From Dechloromonas sp. (GTDB lineage: Bacteria > Pseudomonadota > Gammaproteobacteria > Burkholderiales > Rhodocyclaceae): a DNA stretch of 7,233 bases. The position numbers and the translations under genes are program-made. The notes under the pieces were generated by a model, which was not told where the DNA came from, made no database searches, and worked only from the letters and a program-made list of their open reading frames with translations. Each line of letters starts with the position of its first letter. Position 1 is the stretch's first letter. Location: contig JAFLDQ010000169.1 in the NCBI GenBank assembly GCA_017302355.1, positions 1 to 7,233 on the forward strand, read 5' to 3'. Below, piece by piece: positions 1-7,233 of the stretch.

Positions 1-1828
<1,828 letters not shown>

Positions 1829-1896
1829 GGCTACTTCCCTTTAATCAAAAAATCACAACTATGCAATTCGCTCAAAGTTGATCCAGCATGCCCCGT

Positions 1897-1921
1897 GGGC
1901 CAATTTAGAAAAAATTGGCCC
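1897..1921 (-). promoter_or_regulatory. Perfect 10-bp inverted repeat overlapping the terminator
   Basis: GGGCCAATTT and AAATTGGCCC are exact inverted repeats around a 5-nt spacer (1907-1911). In minus-strand RNA the 5' arm reuses GGGCC from the 3' arm of the terminator stem and also takes in part of the U-tract, so the two hairpins cannot both form. It could be half of an attenuator/anti-terminator switch, a 3'-end stabilising structure, or a DNA operator for the ATPase promoter. The repeat is seen directly; its role is inference. Confidence 0.5.
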
Positions 1922-1938
1922 TGCTTTGCAGCAAGGCC
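1909..1938 (-). terminator. Rho-independent terminator after the cusBA-cytochrome c operon
   Basis: On the minus strand the RNA reads GGCCUUGCU, then a GCAA loop, then AGCAGGGCC. This is a 9-bp stem with one U-G wobble, closed by a GNRA-type tetraloop (stem and loop 1938-1917). It is followed at once by AA and a run of six U (1914-1909). GC-rich stem plus U-tract is the standard intrinsic terminator form. It lies 99 nt after the cytochrome c stop codon and about 80 nt before the ATPase start, so it should end or attenuate transcription coming from cusBA. The plus-strand reading has no U-tract after the stem. Confidence 0.85.
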
Positions 1939-2037
1939 ATCAGCAACAGTCGCGCAGGAGAGAAAGCCGACCGCAAAAGGGATCTTGCTAAAGTTGCACA
2001 GGCTCCAGCCAGATTTTGCCTCATGACTACTTTCTAT

Positions 2038-2424
2038 TTAGTCGATACCAACCTTGCGCTGTTCGCTGCGCACATAGGCCGTGATGTGTGCCACGTCGTC
2101 GGGTGTTACCTGCGGCACCGGCGCCATATCGCCGAATTTCCAGTGATGGGCGCGCACGCCGTTCTTGGCGGCGAGTTGGAAAGCGGCATCGGCATGGTGC
2201 GAGGGCTCGTAGATGCGGTGCAGGAGAGGCGGTCCCTTGTCCGAACCTTTCAATTCCGTACCGTGACAGGCCGCGCAATGTTTCGCGAATAGTGTCTTGC
2301 CGGCTGCCGGATTGGGCATCAGGCCTGGACTGGGTTTGGGCACCTGCCAGCTTTGGGCTTGCACCGACAGACTGAACAACGCGATCAACCCCACGGCGAA
2401 CTGTCGTCTACGAATTTTGTTCAT
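2038..2424 (-). CDS. Secreted mono-haem class I c-type cytochrome
   Basis: Small periplasmic electron carrier of 128 aa. Residues 1-24 form a Sec signal peptide: basic MNKIRRRQF, a hydrophobic stretch, and likely cleavage after VQA (residue 23). The haem site is CAACH (Cys50, Cys53, His54). Met100 in GDMAPVP is the probable distal iron ligand. The C-terminal helix VTPDDVAHITAYVRSEQ is typical of the cytochrome c / cbb3-type fold. His pairs occur at 76-77 and 93-94. An in-frame ATG at 2469 would add 15 residues, but 2424 is preferred because it has an AAGG purine stretch 5 nt upstream and puts the n-region at the very N-terminus. The start overlaps the end of the DUF2933 gene by 17 nt, so translation is probably coupled. 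The electron partner is not visible; a role in copper redox handling is a guess from context. Confidence 0.94.
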   Translation of the reverse strand: MNKIRRRQFAVGLIALFSLSVQAQSWQVPKPSPGLMPNPAAGKTLFAKHCAACHGTELKGSDKGPPLLHRIYEPSHHADAAFQLAAKNGVRAHHWKFGDMAPVPQVTPDDVAHITAYVRSEQRKVGID

Positions 2425-2644
2425 CGCTGCCTTTTTCCTTGCCGTGACCGCCATGTCCGCCGTGACCAAAGAAGTGCATCAACGGACAGAGCAGTAGGAG
2501 CAAATAAATCCACCGTCCGGCTAGATGTTCCCAATGCTCGCGAACGATGAAGAACCCCAGGATGACCGCGATCATGGCAGCGACGACCGCGCCACGAGAT
2601 CGATACCACGGCTCGGGGTGATGATGTTCAGATTCTGCTTTCAT
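2408..2644 (-). CDS. DUF2933-type small membrane protein, His-rich
   Basis: A 78-aa protein with two membrane helices (about 18-35 and 43-59). The signature REHWEHLAG (35-43), then YLLLLLCPLMHFF (47-59), then a glycine-histidine tail with three GHG-type repeats (60-68), matches what I know of the DUF2933 family, often found in copper/silver resistance clusters. The N-terminus is also His-rich (7-9). Possible metal ligands are Cys53, Met56, His57 and the His tail. The start has GGAG 7 nt upstream. It lies between the lipoprotein and cytochrome c genes and overlaps the latter. No biochemical function is established for the family as far as I know. The family call is confident; any metal-binding role is inference. 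Confidence 0.9.
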   Translation of the reverse strand: MKAESEHHHPEPWYRSRGAVVAAMIAVILGFFIVREHWEHLAGRWIYLLLLLCPLMHFFGHGGHGGHGKEKGSDEQNS

Positions 2645-2754
2645 GAGCTGACTCCATGTTCTTGATTGACACCGGGTGGAACGGTAGAACAGAAAATGAG
2701 CGGCTGGCTGGTGGTGCCTTGCTTGGCAGCTCTGGTACCAAGCATGGGAACCGA
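2645..2754 (-). other. Spacer between lipoprotein and DUF2933 genes
   Basis: This 110-nt gap inside an otherwise compact operon contains no reading frame I can support. The only structure seen is a modest inverted repeat at 2717-2747. No clear promoter or T-tract is present. Confidence 0.5.
2717..2747 (-). repeat. Weak inverted repeat downstream of the lipoprotein gene
   Basis: TGCTTGG (2720-2726) and CCAAGCA (2738-2744) are exact inverted repeats around 11 nt, with two more pairs beyond one mismatch. The hairpin starts 8 nt after the lipoprotein stop codon in minus-strand RNA. There is no U-run after it, so it is not a standard terminator. It could protect the 3' end of an upstream message or be chance. 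Confidence 0.3.
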
Positions 2755-2874
2755 TTAGTGGGAATGACCGGCGTGCGAGTCGTTTCCGGAGCCGCCCGCA
2801 TATTCACTACTGGCACACCCGCCCAGCAACAGTCCGACTACCGTCACAGCAACCACCAAGAGCTTCTTCGACAT
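2755..2874 (-). CDS. 39-aa His-rich lipoprotein (small, hypothetical)
   Basis: Tiny secreted protein, apparently lipid-anchored. It starts MSKKLL, followed by a hydrophobic stretch and a lipobox LGGC with Cys20 as the lipidated residue. This leaves only 20 mature residues, ending in HAGHSH (His34, His37, His39) with a glycine/serine-rich spacer. The gene is preceded by a near-ideal AAGGAG site 6 nt from the ATG and starts 28 nt after the cusA stop codon, so it is clearly in the operon. Residue +2 is Ala, not Asp, which favours outer-membrane sorting by the E. coli rule; that rule may not hold here. I do not recognise a named family. The His tail echoes the tails of the CusB and DUF2933 proteins, suggesting transient Cu/Ag binding at the membrane surface. 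Function is inference. Confidence 0.85.
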   Translation of the reverse strand: MSKKLLVVAVTVVGLLLGGCASSEYAGGSGNDSHAGHSH

Positions 2875-2880
2875 CACGTT

Positions 2881-2886
2881 CTCCTT
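2881..2886 (-). promoter_or_regulatory. Strong Shine-Dalgarno site for the 39-aa lipoprotein
   Basis: AAGGAG on the minus strand, 6 nt before the ATG at 2874. It is one of the best ribosome binding sites in the window and is the main support, with the lipobox, for calling such a short gene real. Confidence 0.8.
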
Positions 2887-2902
2887 GCGTTGATAAGATT
2901 CA

Positions 2903-5900
2903 TTACTCGACACCCCGATTCAGGCGCCATTGTTTAACCAGCGCGTAGATTGCCGGAATCACCGCGAGGGTCAGGACCGTCGAAGAAATCATGCCGCCGA
3001 CCATCGGCGCCGCGATGCGGCTCATTACTTCCGAGCCTGTGCCGGTACCCCACATGATGGGCAGCAGGCCGGCCATGATCGCCACCACCGTCATCATTTT
3101 CGGCCGCACCCGTTCGACGGCGCCTTCCATGATCGCCTCGTAGAGATCGGCCAGGCCAGGTACCTGGCCCTCGGCGCGCCGCTTGGCCTTGAGTTCCTCC
3201 CAAGCATGATCGAGATAGATCAGCATGATGACGCCGGTCTCGGCCGCAACGCCGGCCAGCGCGATGAAACCGACCGCCACGGCGACCGACAGGTTGTAGC
3301 CGAGCCACCACATCAGCCAAATGCCGCCGACCAGCGCGAAGGGCACCGAGAGCATGACGATCAGCGTTTCGGTAATGCGCTTGAAATTGAGGTAGAGCAG
3401 CAGGAAGATCGAAAGCAGTGTCACCGGGATGACGATCTTCATTTTCTCGATGGCCCGTTCCATGTATTCGAACTGGCCGCTCCAGGTCACGTAGTAGCCG
3501 GCCGGGAACTTGACCTGTTCGGCGACCGCCTTCTTGGCGTCGGCCACGTAGCTGCCAATGTCGCGGTCCCTGATGTCGACATAAATATAGGCAGAGAGCA
3601 AGGCGTTTTCGGTGCGGATGCTGGGCGCTCCCTTGGCGACGACAACCTTGGCCAATTGCCCGAGCGGAATCATCGCCCCGTCCATGGTCGGGATCAGCAC
3701 CTCGCGGGCAATCTGCTGCGGATCGGAGCGTAGTTCGCGCGGATAGCGGATGGTGACGCCGAAACGTTCCCGTCCCTCGACCGTGGTTGTCACCATCTCG
3801 CCGCCCAGCGCCGTGCCGATCACATCCTGCAAATCGCCGATGGCCAGGCCGTAGCGCGCCAGTTGCTCGCGGTCCGGTTCGATATTGAGATAGAAGCCGC
3901 CGGTGATGCGCTCGGCGAAGGCACTGGTCGTGCCGGGCACGGCTTTGACCACGGCCTCGATTTCCTTGGCCACTTTTTCCATCTCACCGAGATCCTTGCC
4001 GAAGACCTTGATGCCGATCGGCGTGCGAATGCCGGTGGACAGCATGTCGATGCGCGCCTTGATCGGCATCGTCCAGGCGTTGGCGACGCCTGGGAATTGC
4101 AGGGCCTTGTCGAGTTCGGCAATCAACTTGTCGGTGGTCAGGCCCGGGCGCCATTCGGATTCTGGCTTCAGGTTGATCACCGTCTCGAACATCTCGGTCG
4201 GCGCCGGATCGGTCGCCGTATTGGCGCGACCGGCCTTGCCATAGACCGAAGCGACCTCGGGGAAACTCTTGATGATCTTGTTCTGCGTCTGCATCAACTC
4301 GGCGGCTTTGGTGATTGACATGCCGGGCAGCGACGCAGGCATGTAGAGCAGCGTACCCTCGTTGAGCGTCGGCATGAACTCCGAGCCGAGTTGAGAGGCC
4401 GGGTAGATCGAGGCCACCAAGGCGACGACGGCAGCAACGATGGTCATTTTCTTCCAGCGCATGACGCCGGCGATGATCGGCCGATAGACCCAGATCAGGA
4501 AGCGATTCACCGGATTCTTCGCTTCCGGCATGACCTTGCCTTGGATGAACAGCATCATCAGGACCGGCACCAGCGTCACCGAAAGCAGCGCGGCACCGGC
4601 CATCGAGAACGTCTTGGTGAAGGCCAGCGGCGAGAACAGCCGCCCCTCCTGGCCTTCCAGCGCGAACACCGGGAGGAAGGAAACCGTGATGATGAGCAAC
4701 GAGAAGAACAGCGCCGGGCCAACTTCCTTGCAGGCGGCGAGCATGGCGTCGGCACGCTCGGCCTTGGTGTGCTCCTCGGGCAGGCGTTCCAGGTGCTTGT
4801 GGGCGTTCTCGATCATCACGATGGCGGCGTCGATCATGGCGCCGATGGCGATGGCGATACCGCCCAGGCTCATCAGATTGGAATTCATGCCCAGCGAGCG
4901 CATGGCGATGAAAGCGATCAGCACGCCGACCGGCAACATCAGGATGGCGACCAGGGCGCTGCGCACGTGCATCAGGAAGACGATGCAGACCAGCGCGACG
5001 ATGATTGCCTCCTCAATCAGCGTCCGTTTCAGCGTGTCGATGGCGCGGTGTATCAGTTCAGAACGGTCGTACACCGTCTGCACCGTGACTCCCTCAGGCA
5101 AGCCGGGACCAATTTCGGCTATCCGGATTTTTAGATTGTGGATGACTTCTAGCGCGTTAGCGCCGTAGCGCGCCATGGCAATACCCGACACGACTTCGCC
5201 TTCACCGTTGAGTTCGGTCAGGCCACGCCGTTCGTCGGGCGTCAGTTCGACGCGTGCGATGTCGCGGATCAGCACTGGCGTGCCCTTGTCGCTTTTGAGG
5301 ACCAGCGTTTCGAGGTCGCTCTTGCCGCGCAAGTAGCCCTTGCCGCGCACCATGTACTCGGTTTCTGCCATCTCGACGACGCGTCCGCCGACATCGCGGT
5401 TCGAGTCGCGGATCACCTGCGCCACCTTCATCAGCGGGATGCCGTAGGAACGCAGCTTGACCGGGTCGACCGTGACCTGATAGGTCTGCACGAAGCCGCC
5501 GATCGAAGCCACTTCGGCGACGCCATGGGCCTTGGTCAGTTGATAGCGGACGTACCAGTCCTGGATGGTGCGCAGTTCGGCCAGCGTCTTGTCTTTGGCG
5601 AGCAACGCATACTGGTAAACCCAGCCGACGCCGGTGGCGTCCGGTCCAAGCGACGGCGTGACGCCCTTCGGCATGCGGCTGGAGGCGAAATTCAGATATT
5701 CAAGGACGCGCGAGCGCGCCCAGTAGATGTCGGTGCCATCCTCGAAAATGATGTACACGAAGGAGGCGCCGAAGAACGAAAAGCCGCGCACCACCTTTGA
5801 TTTCGGCACCGACAACATGGCCGTGGTGAGCGGATAGGTGACCTGATCCTCGACGACCTGCGGCGCCTGGCCGGGATATTCGGTATAGACGATGACCTGC

Positions 5901-6034
5901 ACGTCCGAGAGGTCAGGCAAGGCATCGATCGGCGTGCGCAATACGGCATAAATGCCCGCGATGGTGATGAACAGGGTGGCGAGCAGGACCAGGAAGCGGT
6001 TCCGGCCCGACCATTCGATAATATTGGCCAACAT
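2903..6034 (-). CDS. cusA: CusA/SilA heavy-metal efflux RND transporter (Cu+/Ag+)
   Basis: Complete 1043-aa inner-membrane proton antiporter of the HME-RND family, close to the roughly 1047 aa of E. coli CusA. Layout: TM1 (about 14-31), periplasmic porter region, TM2-6 (about 338-500), a second periplasmic region, and TM8-12 (about 867-1034). The methionine triad that binds Cu(I)/Ag(I) in E. coli (Met573, Met623, Met672) is matched by Met565 in LLYMP, Met615 in TEMFET and Met664 in RIDMLSTG, all at a constant -8 offset. The proton-relay residues correspond to Asp402 in GAMIDAAIVMIENAHK, Glu932 in AGVAAETG and Lys979 in RPKMMTV. These features favour monovalent Cu/Ag over the divalent Czc type. 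The start has GGAGAG just upstream and lies 24 nt after the cusB stop. It works with CusB and an outer-membrane channel not in this window. silA is an equally valid name. Confidence 0.98.
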   Translation of the reverse strand: MLANIIEWSGRNRFLVLLATLFITIAGIYAVLRTPIDALPDLSDVQVIVYTEYPGQAPQVVEDQVTYPLTTAMLSVPKSKVVRGFSFFGASFVYIIFEDGTDIYWARSRVLEYLNFASSRMPKGVTPSLGPDATGVGWVYQYALLAKDKTLAELRTIQDWYVRYQLTKAHGVAEVASIGGFVQTYQVTVDPVKLRSYGIPLMKVAQVIRDSNRDVGGRVVEMAETEYMVRGKGYLRGKSDLETLVLKSDKGTPVLIRDIARVELTPDERRGLTELNGEGEVVSGIAMARYGANALEVIHNLKIRIAEIGPGLPEGVTVQTVYDRSELIHRAIDTLKRTLIEEAIIVALVCIVFLMHVRSALVAILMLPVGVLIAFIAMRSLGMNSNLMSLGGIAIAIGAMIDAAIVMIENAHKHLERLPEEHTKAERADAMLAACKEVGPALFFSLLIITVSFLPVFALEGQEGRLFSPLAFTKTFSMAGAALLSVTLVPVLMMLFIQGKVMPEAKNPVNRFLIWVYRPIIAGVMRWKKMTIVAAVVALVASIYPASQLGSEFMPTLNEGTLLYMPASLPGMSITKAAELMQTQNKIIKSFPEVASVYGKAGRANTATDPAPTEMFETVINLKPESEWRPGLTTDKLIAELDKALQFPGVANAWTMPIKARIDMLSTGIRTPIGIKVFGKDLGEMEKVAKEIEAVVKAVPGTTSAFAERITGGFYLNIEPDREQLARYGLAIGDLQDVIGTALGGEMVTTTVEGRERFGVTIRYPRELRSDPQQIAREVLIPTMDGAMIPLGQLAKVVVAKGAPSIRTENALLSAYIYVDIRDRDIGSYVADAKKAVAEQVKFPAGYYVTWSGQFEYMERAIEKMKIVIPVTLLSIFLLLYLNFKRITETLIVMLSVPFALVGGIWLMWWLGYNLSVAVAVGFIALAGVAAETGVIMLIYLDHAWEELKAKRRAEGQVPGLADLYEAIMEGAVERVRPKMMTVVAIMAGLLPIMWGTGTGSEVMSRIAAPMVGGMISSTVLTLAVIPAIYALVKQWRLNRGVE

Positions 6035-6058
6035 GGGGTGACTCTCCGTGGCTCTCGG

Positions 6059-7233
6059 TCAGTGACCGGCGTGCGGGTTGGCCCCGGCGGCCGGCGTGCC
6101 GGCTCCCTGGTTTGCTGGCAGCGGCTTGACGGCCGTAATCACCCATTCGCCGGGCTGCCGCTCGACGAACTCGACGGCGACTTTGGCTCCCGGTTTCAGC
6201 CCTCGCAGCAGCGATTGGTTGGCGACCGTGAACTCCATGGTCATGGCCGGCCATTTGAGGCTGGCAACCGGGCCGTGATTGAGGCTGATCGTGCCGGCTG
6301 CCGCGTCGACGCCATCCACCGTGCCTTCGGCCTGGTGGCTGGCTCCTTTGGCGGCTGGCTTTCCGGGTGCTGCCTCTTGCCCGTCTTTTGGAGCGGCACC
6401 ATGGGCGGCGTGGCCGAAACCGCCGACCGCTGCCTTGAGGTTGCTCTCGGCATCGATCAGGAAGTTGGCGGCGACCACCACCTGCTCGCCATCTTTAACT
6501 CCCTCCAGCACTTCGACATGATTGTCGCTGCGGCCACCGAGCTTGATTTCGCGTGGCTCGAAGCGTCCTTCGCCCTGCTGGATCAGCACAATCTGGCGGG
6601 CACCACTGTCGATGACGGCGGAAGTCGGTACCGTGACCACCTGGCCTTTGGTGCCCACCGGCAGTTCGACCTGGGCGAACATCGACGGCTTGAGCAGCAG
6701 CCCCGGATTGGCCAGTTCGACGCGCACCGGCACGGTACGGGTCTGCGCATTCAGTGTCGGATAGACATAGCTGATCGTGCCTTCGAAGGTCTTGTCCGGG
6801 TAGGCGTTGATCCTGACCTTGGCCTTGGCCCCCGTCCTGACCTGGCCGATGTCCTGCTCAAATACGTCGGCGACCACCCAGACGGCCGACAGGTCAGCCA
6901 CTTGGTAAAGCGCCTCGCCTGGCATGAAACGCATGCCTTGTAGCGCCTTCTTCTCGGTGACGATGCCGGAAACCGGCGAGCGGAAAGTCAGCGTGCGCCG
7001 CGCTTCGCCGGACTTGGCCAAGGCCTTGACCTGCTCGTCCGAAATATCCCAGTTCTTCAGGCGCAACAGGCTGGAATCGGCCAGTTGCTTCATGCCATCC
7101 CGCGCCTGGCCGCCGGCTTCCTTCAGCGATTCGACGCCTTGGGCGGCAATCGCGTATTCGCGCTGGGCGGAAACCAGTTCCGGACTATAGACCTCGAACA
7201 GCGGCTGCCCCTTGCCGACCGACTGACCGGTGA
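6059..7233 (-). CDS. cusB: CusB/SilB periplasmic adaptor with C-terminal CusF-like domain, N-terminus cut by window edge
   Basis: Membrane-fusion protein linking the RND pump to the outer-membrane channel. The frame is open to base 7233, so 390 C-terminal residues are visible. The ATG at 7093 is internal, since adaptor sequence (GQSVGKGQPLFEVYSPELVS) continues upstream of it. Visible parts: end of the first lipoyl half and a short alpha-hairpin (fragment residues 1-80), the second lipoyl half (about 81-115, SPVSGIVTEKKALQG), beta-barrel and membrane-proximal domains (to about 265), a Gly/Ala/His-rich linker (about 270-298), and a CusF-like domain (about 299-371). That domain carries HGPVASLKWPAMTMEF, with His319, Trp327, Met330 and Met332 at the same spacing as E. 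coli CusF His36, Trp44, Met47 and Met49. The C-terminus ends NPHAGH. Such a fusion is known for SilB of Cupriavidus metallidurans. It probably removes the need for a separate cusF gene. The stop lies 24 nt before cusA. Confidence 0.97.
   Translation of the reverse strand, partial: TGQSVGKGQPLFEVYSPELVSAQREYAIAAQGVESLKEAGGQARDGMKQLADSSLLRLKNWDISDEQVKALAKSGEARRTLTFRSPVSGIVTEKKALQGMRFMPGEALYQVADLSAVWVVADVFEQDIGQVRTGAKAKVRINAYPDKTFEGTISYVYPTLNAQTRTVPVRVELANPGLLLKPSMFAQVELPVGTKGQVVTVPTSAVIDSGARQIVLIQQGEGRFEPREIKLGGRSDNHVEVLEGVKDGEQVVVAANFLIDAESNLKAAVGGFGHAAHGAAPKDGQEAAPGKPAAKGASHQAEGTVDGVDAAAGTISLNHGPVASLKWPAMTMEFTVANQSLLRGLKPGAKVAVEFVERQPGEWVITAVKPLPANQGAGTPAAGANPHAGH

Larger units (their letters stand above)
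1829..2037 (-). other. Intergenic region between cytochrome c gene and P-type ATPase gene
   Basis: These 209 nt are visibly more AT-rich than the flanking genes. They hold an intrinsic terminator (1909-1938), a second hairpin overlapping it (1897-1921), and about 70 nt of leader before the ATPase ATG. A promoter for the ATPase would be expected between about 1906 and 1840. The best weak candidate is TTGAGC (minus strand, within about 1872-1877) followed by a T-rich stretch, but no convincing -10 box or CueR/CopR-type operator can be named. No supportable gene lies here on either strand. Confidence 0.6.

Noticed and set aside
1917..1938. Imperfect dyad considered as a CueR-type (MerR family) copper operator
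   Set aside because: The arms and central spacing do not fit the CueR box well, no flanking -35/-10 with a 19-20 bp spacer is seen, and the U-tract directly after the stem is better explained as an intrinsic terminator.
1905..2024. A 39-codon minus-strand frame (ATG at 2024) between the cytochrome c gene and the ATPase gene
   Set aside because: It has no good ribosome site, runs through the terminator hairpin and stops within the second hairpin, and its Arg/Leu/Ala-rich product shows no recognisable features.
2930..3733. Long plus-strand open frame (267 codons) antisense to cusA
   Set aside because: Product is rich in Arg, His, Asp and Gly, as expected of the antisense of a GC-rich coding sequence. 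The minus strand here encodes the conserved C-terminal half of CusA.
6038..6943. Long plus-strand open frame (301 codons) antisense to cusB
   Set aside because: The minus strand encodes clear CusB/CusF sequence throughout; the plus-strand product resembles no family and has shadow-like composition.

Overview
This window is a stretch of a copper/silver resistance locus from a GC-rich Gram-negative bacterium. Every supportable gene lies on the minus strand, so the window reads right to left. A Cus/Sil-type RND pump, a c-type cytochrome with a Sec signal, and a periplasmic adaptor carrying a fused CusF-like domain all imply an outer membrane and a periplasm. The overall style fits a betaproteobacterium, possibly Rhodocyclales or Burkholderiales. 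That placement is inference from recalled family resemblance; no search was run.

Layout in transcription order. (1) 7233-6059: C-terminal 390 residues of the membrane-fusion protein CusB/SilB, ending in a CusF-like Cu(I)/Ag(I)-binding domain. (2) 6034-2903: complete CusA/SilA heavy-metal RND transporter (1043 aa). (3) 2874-2755: a 39-aa lipoprotein with a histidine-rich tail, easy to miss because of its size. (4) 2644-2408: a 78-aa DUF2933-type two-helix membrane protein rich in His. (5) 2424-2038: a 128-aa secreted mono-haem cytochrome c that overlaps gene 4 by 17 nt. (6) 1938-1909: a strong intrinsic terminator. (7) 1828-1: a copper-translocating P1B-type ATPase, truncated by the window edge after 609 residues, with YHS and heavy-metal-binding zinc-ribbon-like modules in place of the usual HMA domains.

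Genes 1-5 are tightly spaced (24 nt, 28 nt, 110 nt, 17-nt overlap) and look like one operon ending at the terminator. The ATPase then appears to be a separate unit, or an attenuated distal gene, because the 3' arm of the terminator hairpin can also form the 5' arm of a perfect 10-bp second hairpin just downstream.

How the parts probably work together: the ATPase moves Cu(I)/Ag(I) from cytoplasm to periplasm. The CusB-CusF fusion and CusA collect periplasmic ions and pass them to an outer-membrane channel (a CusC homologue, not in this window). The lipoprotein, the DUF2933 protein and the cytochrome form a small cell-envelope accessory set whose role is not established; the His-rich sequences and the haem suggest metal buffering or redox handling. 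The plus strand shows no convincing gene.
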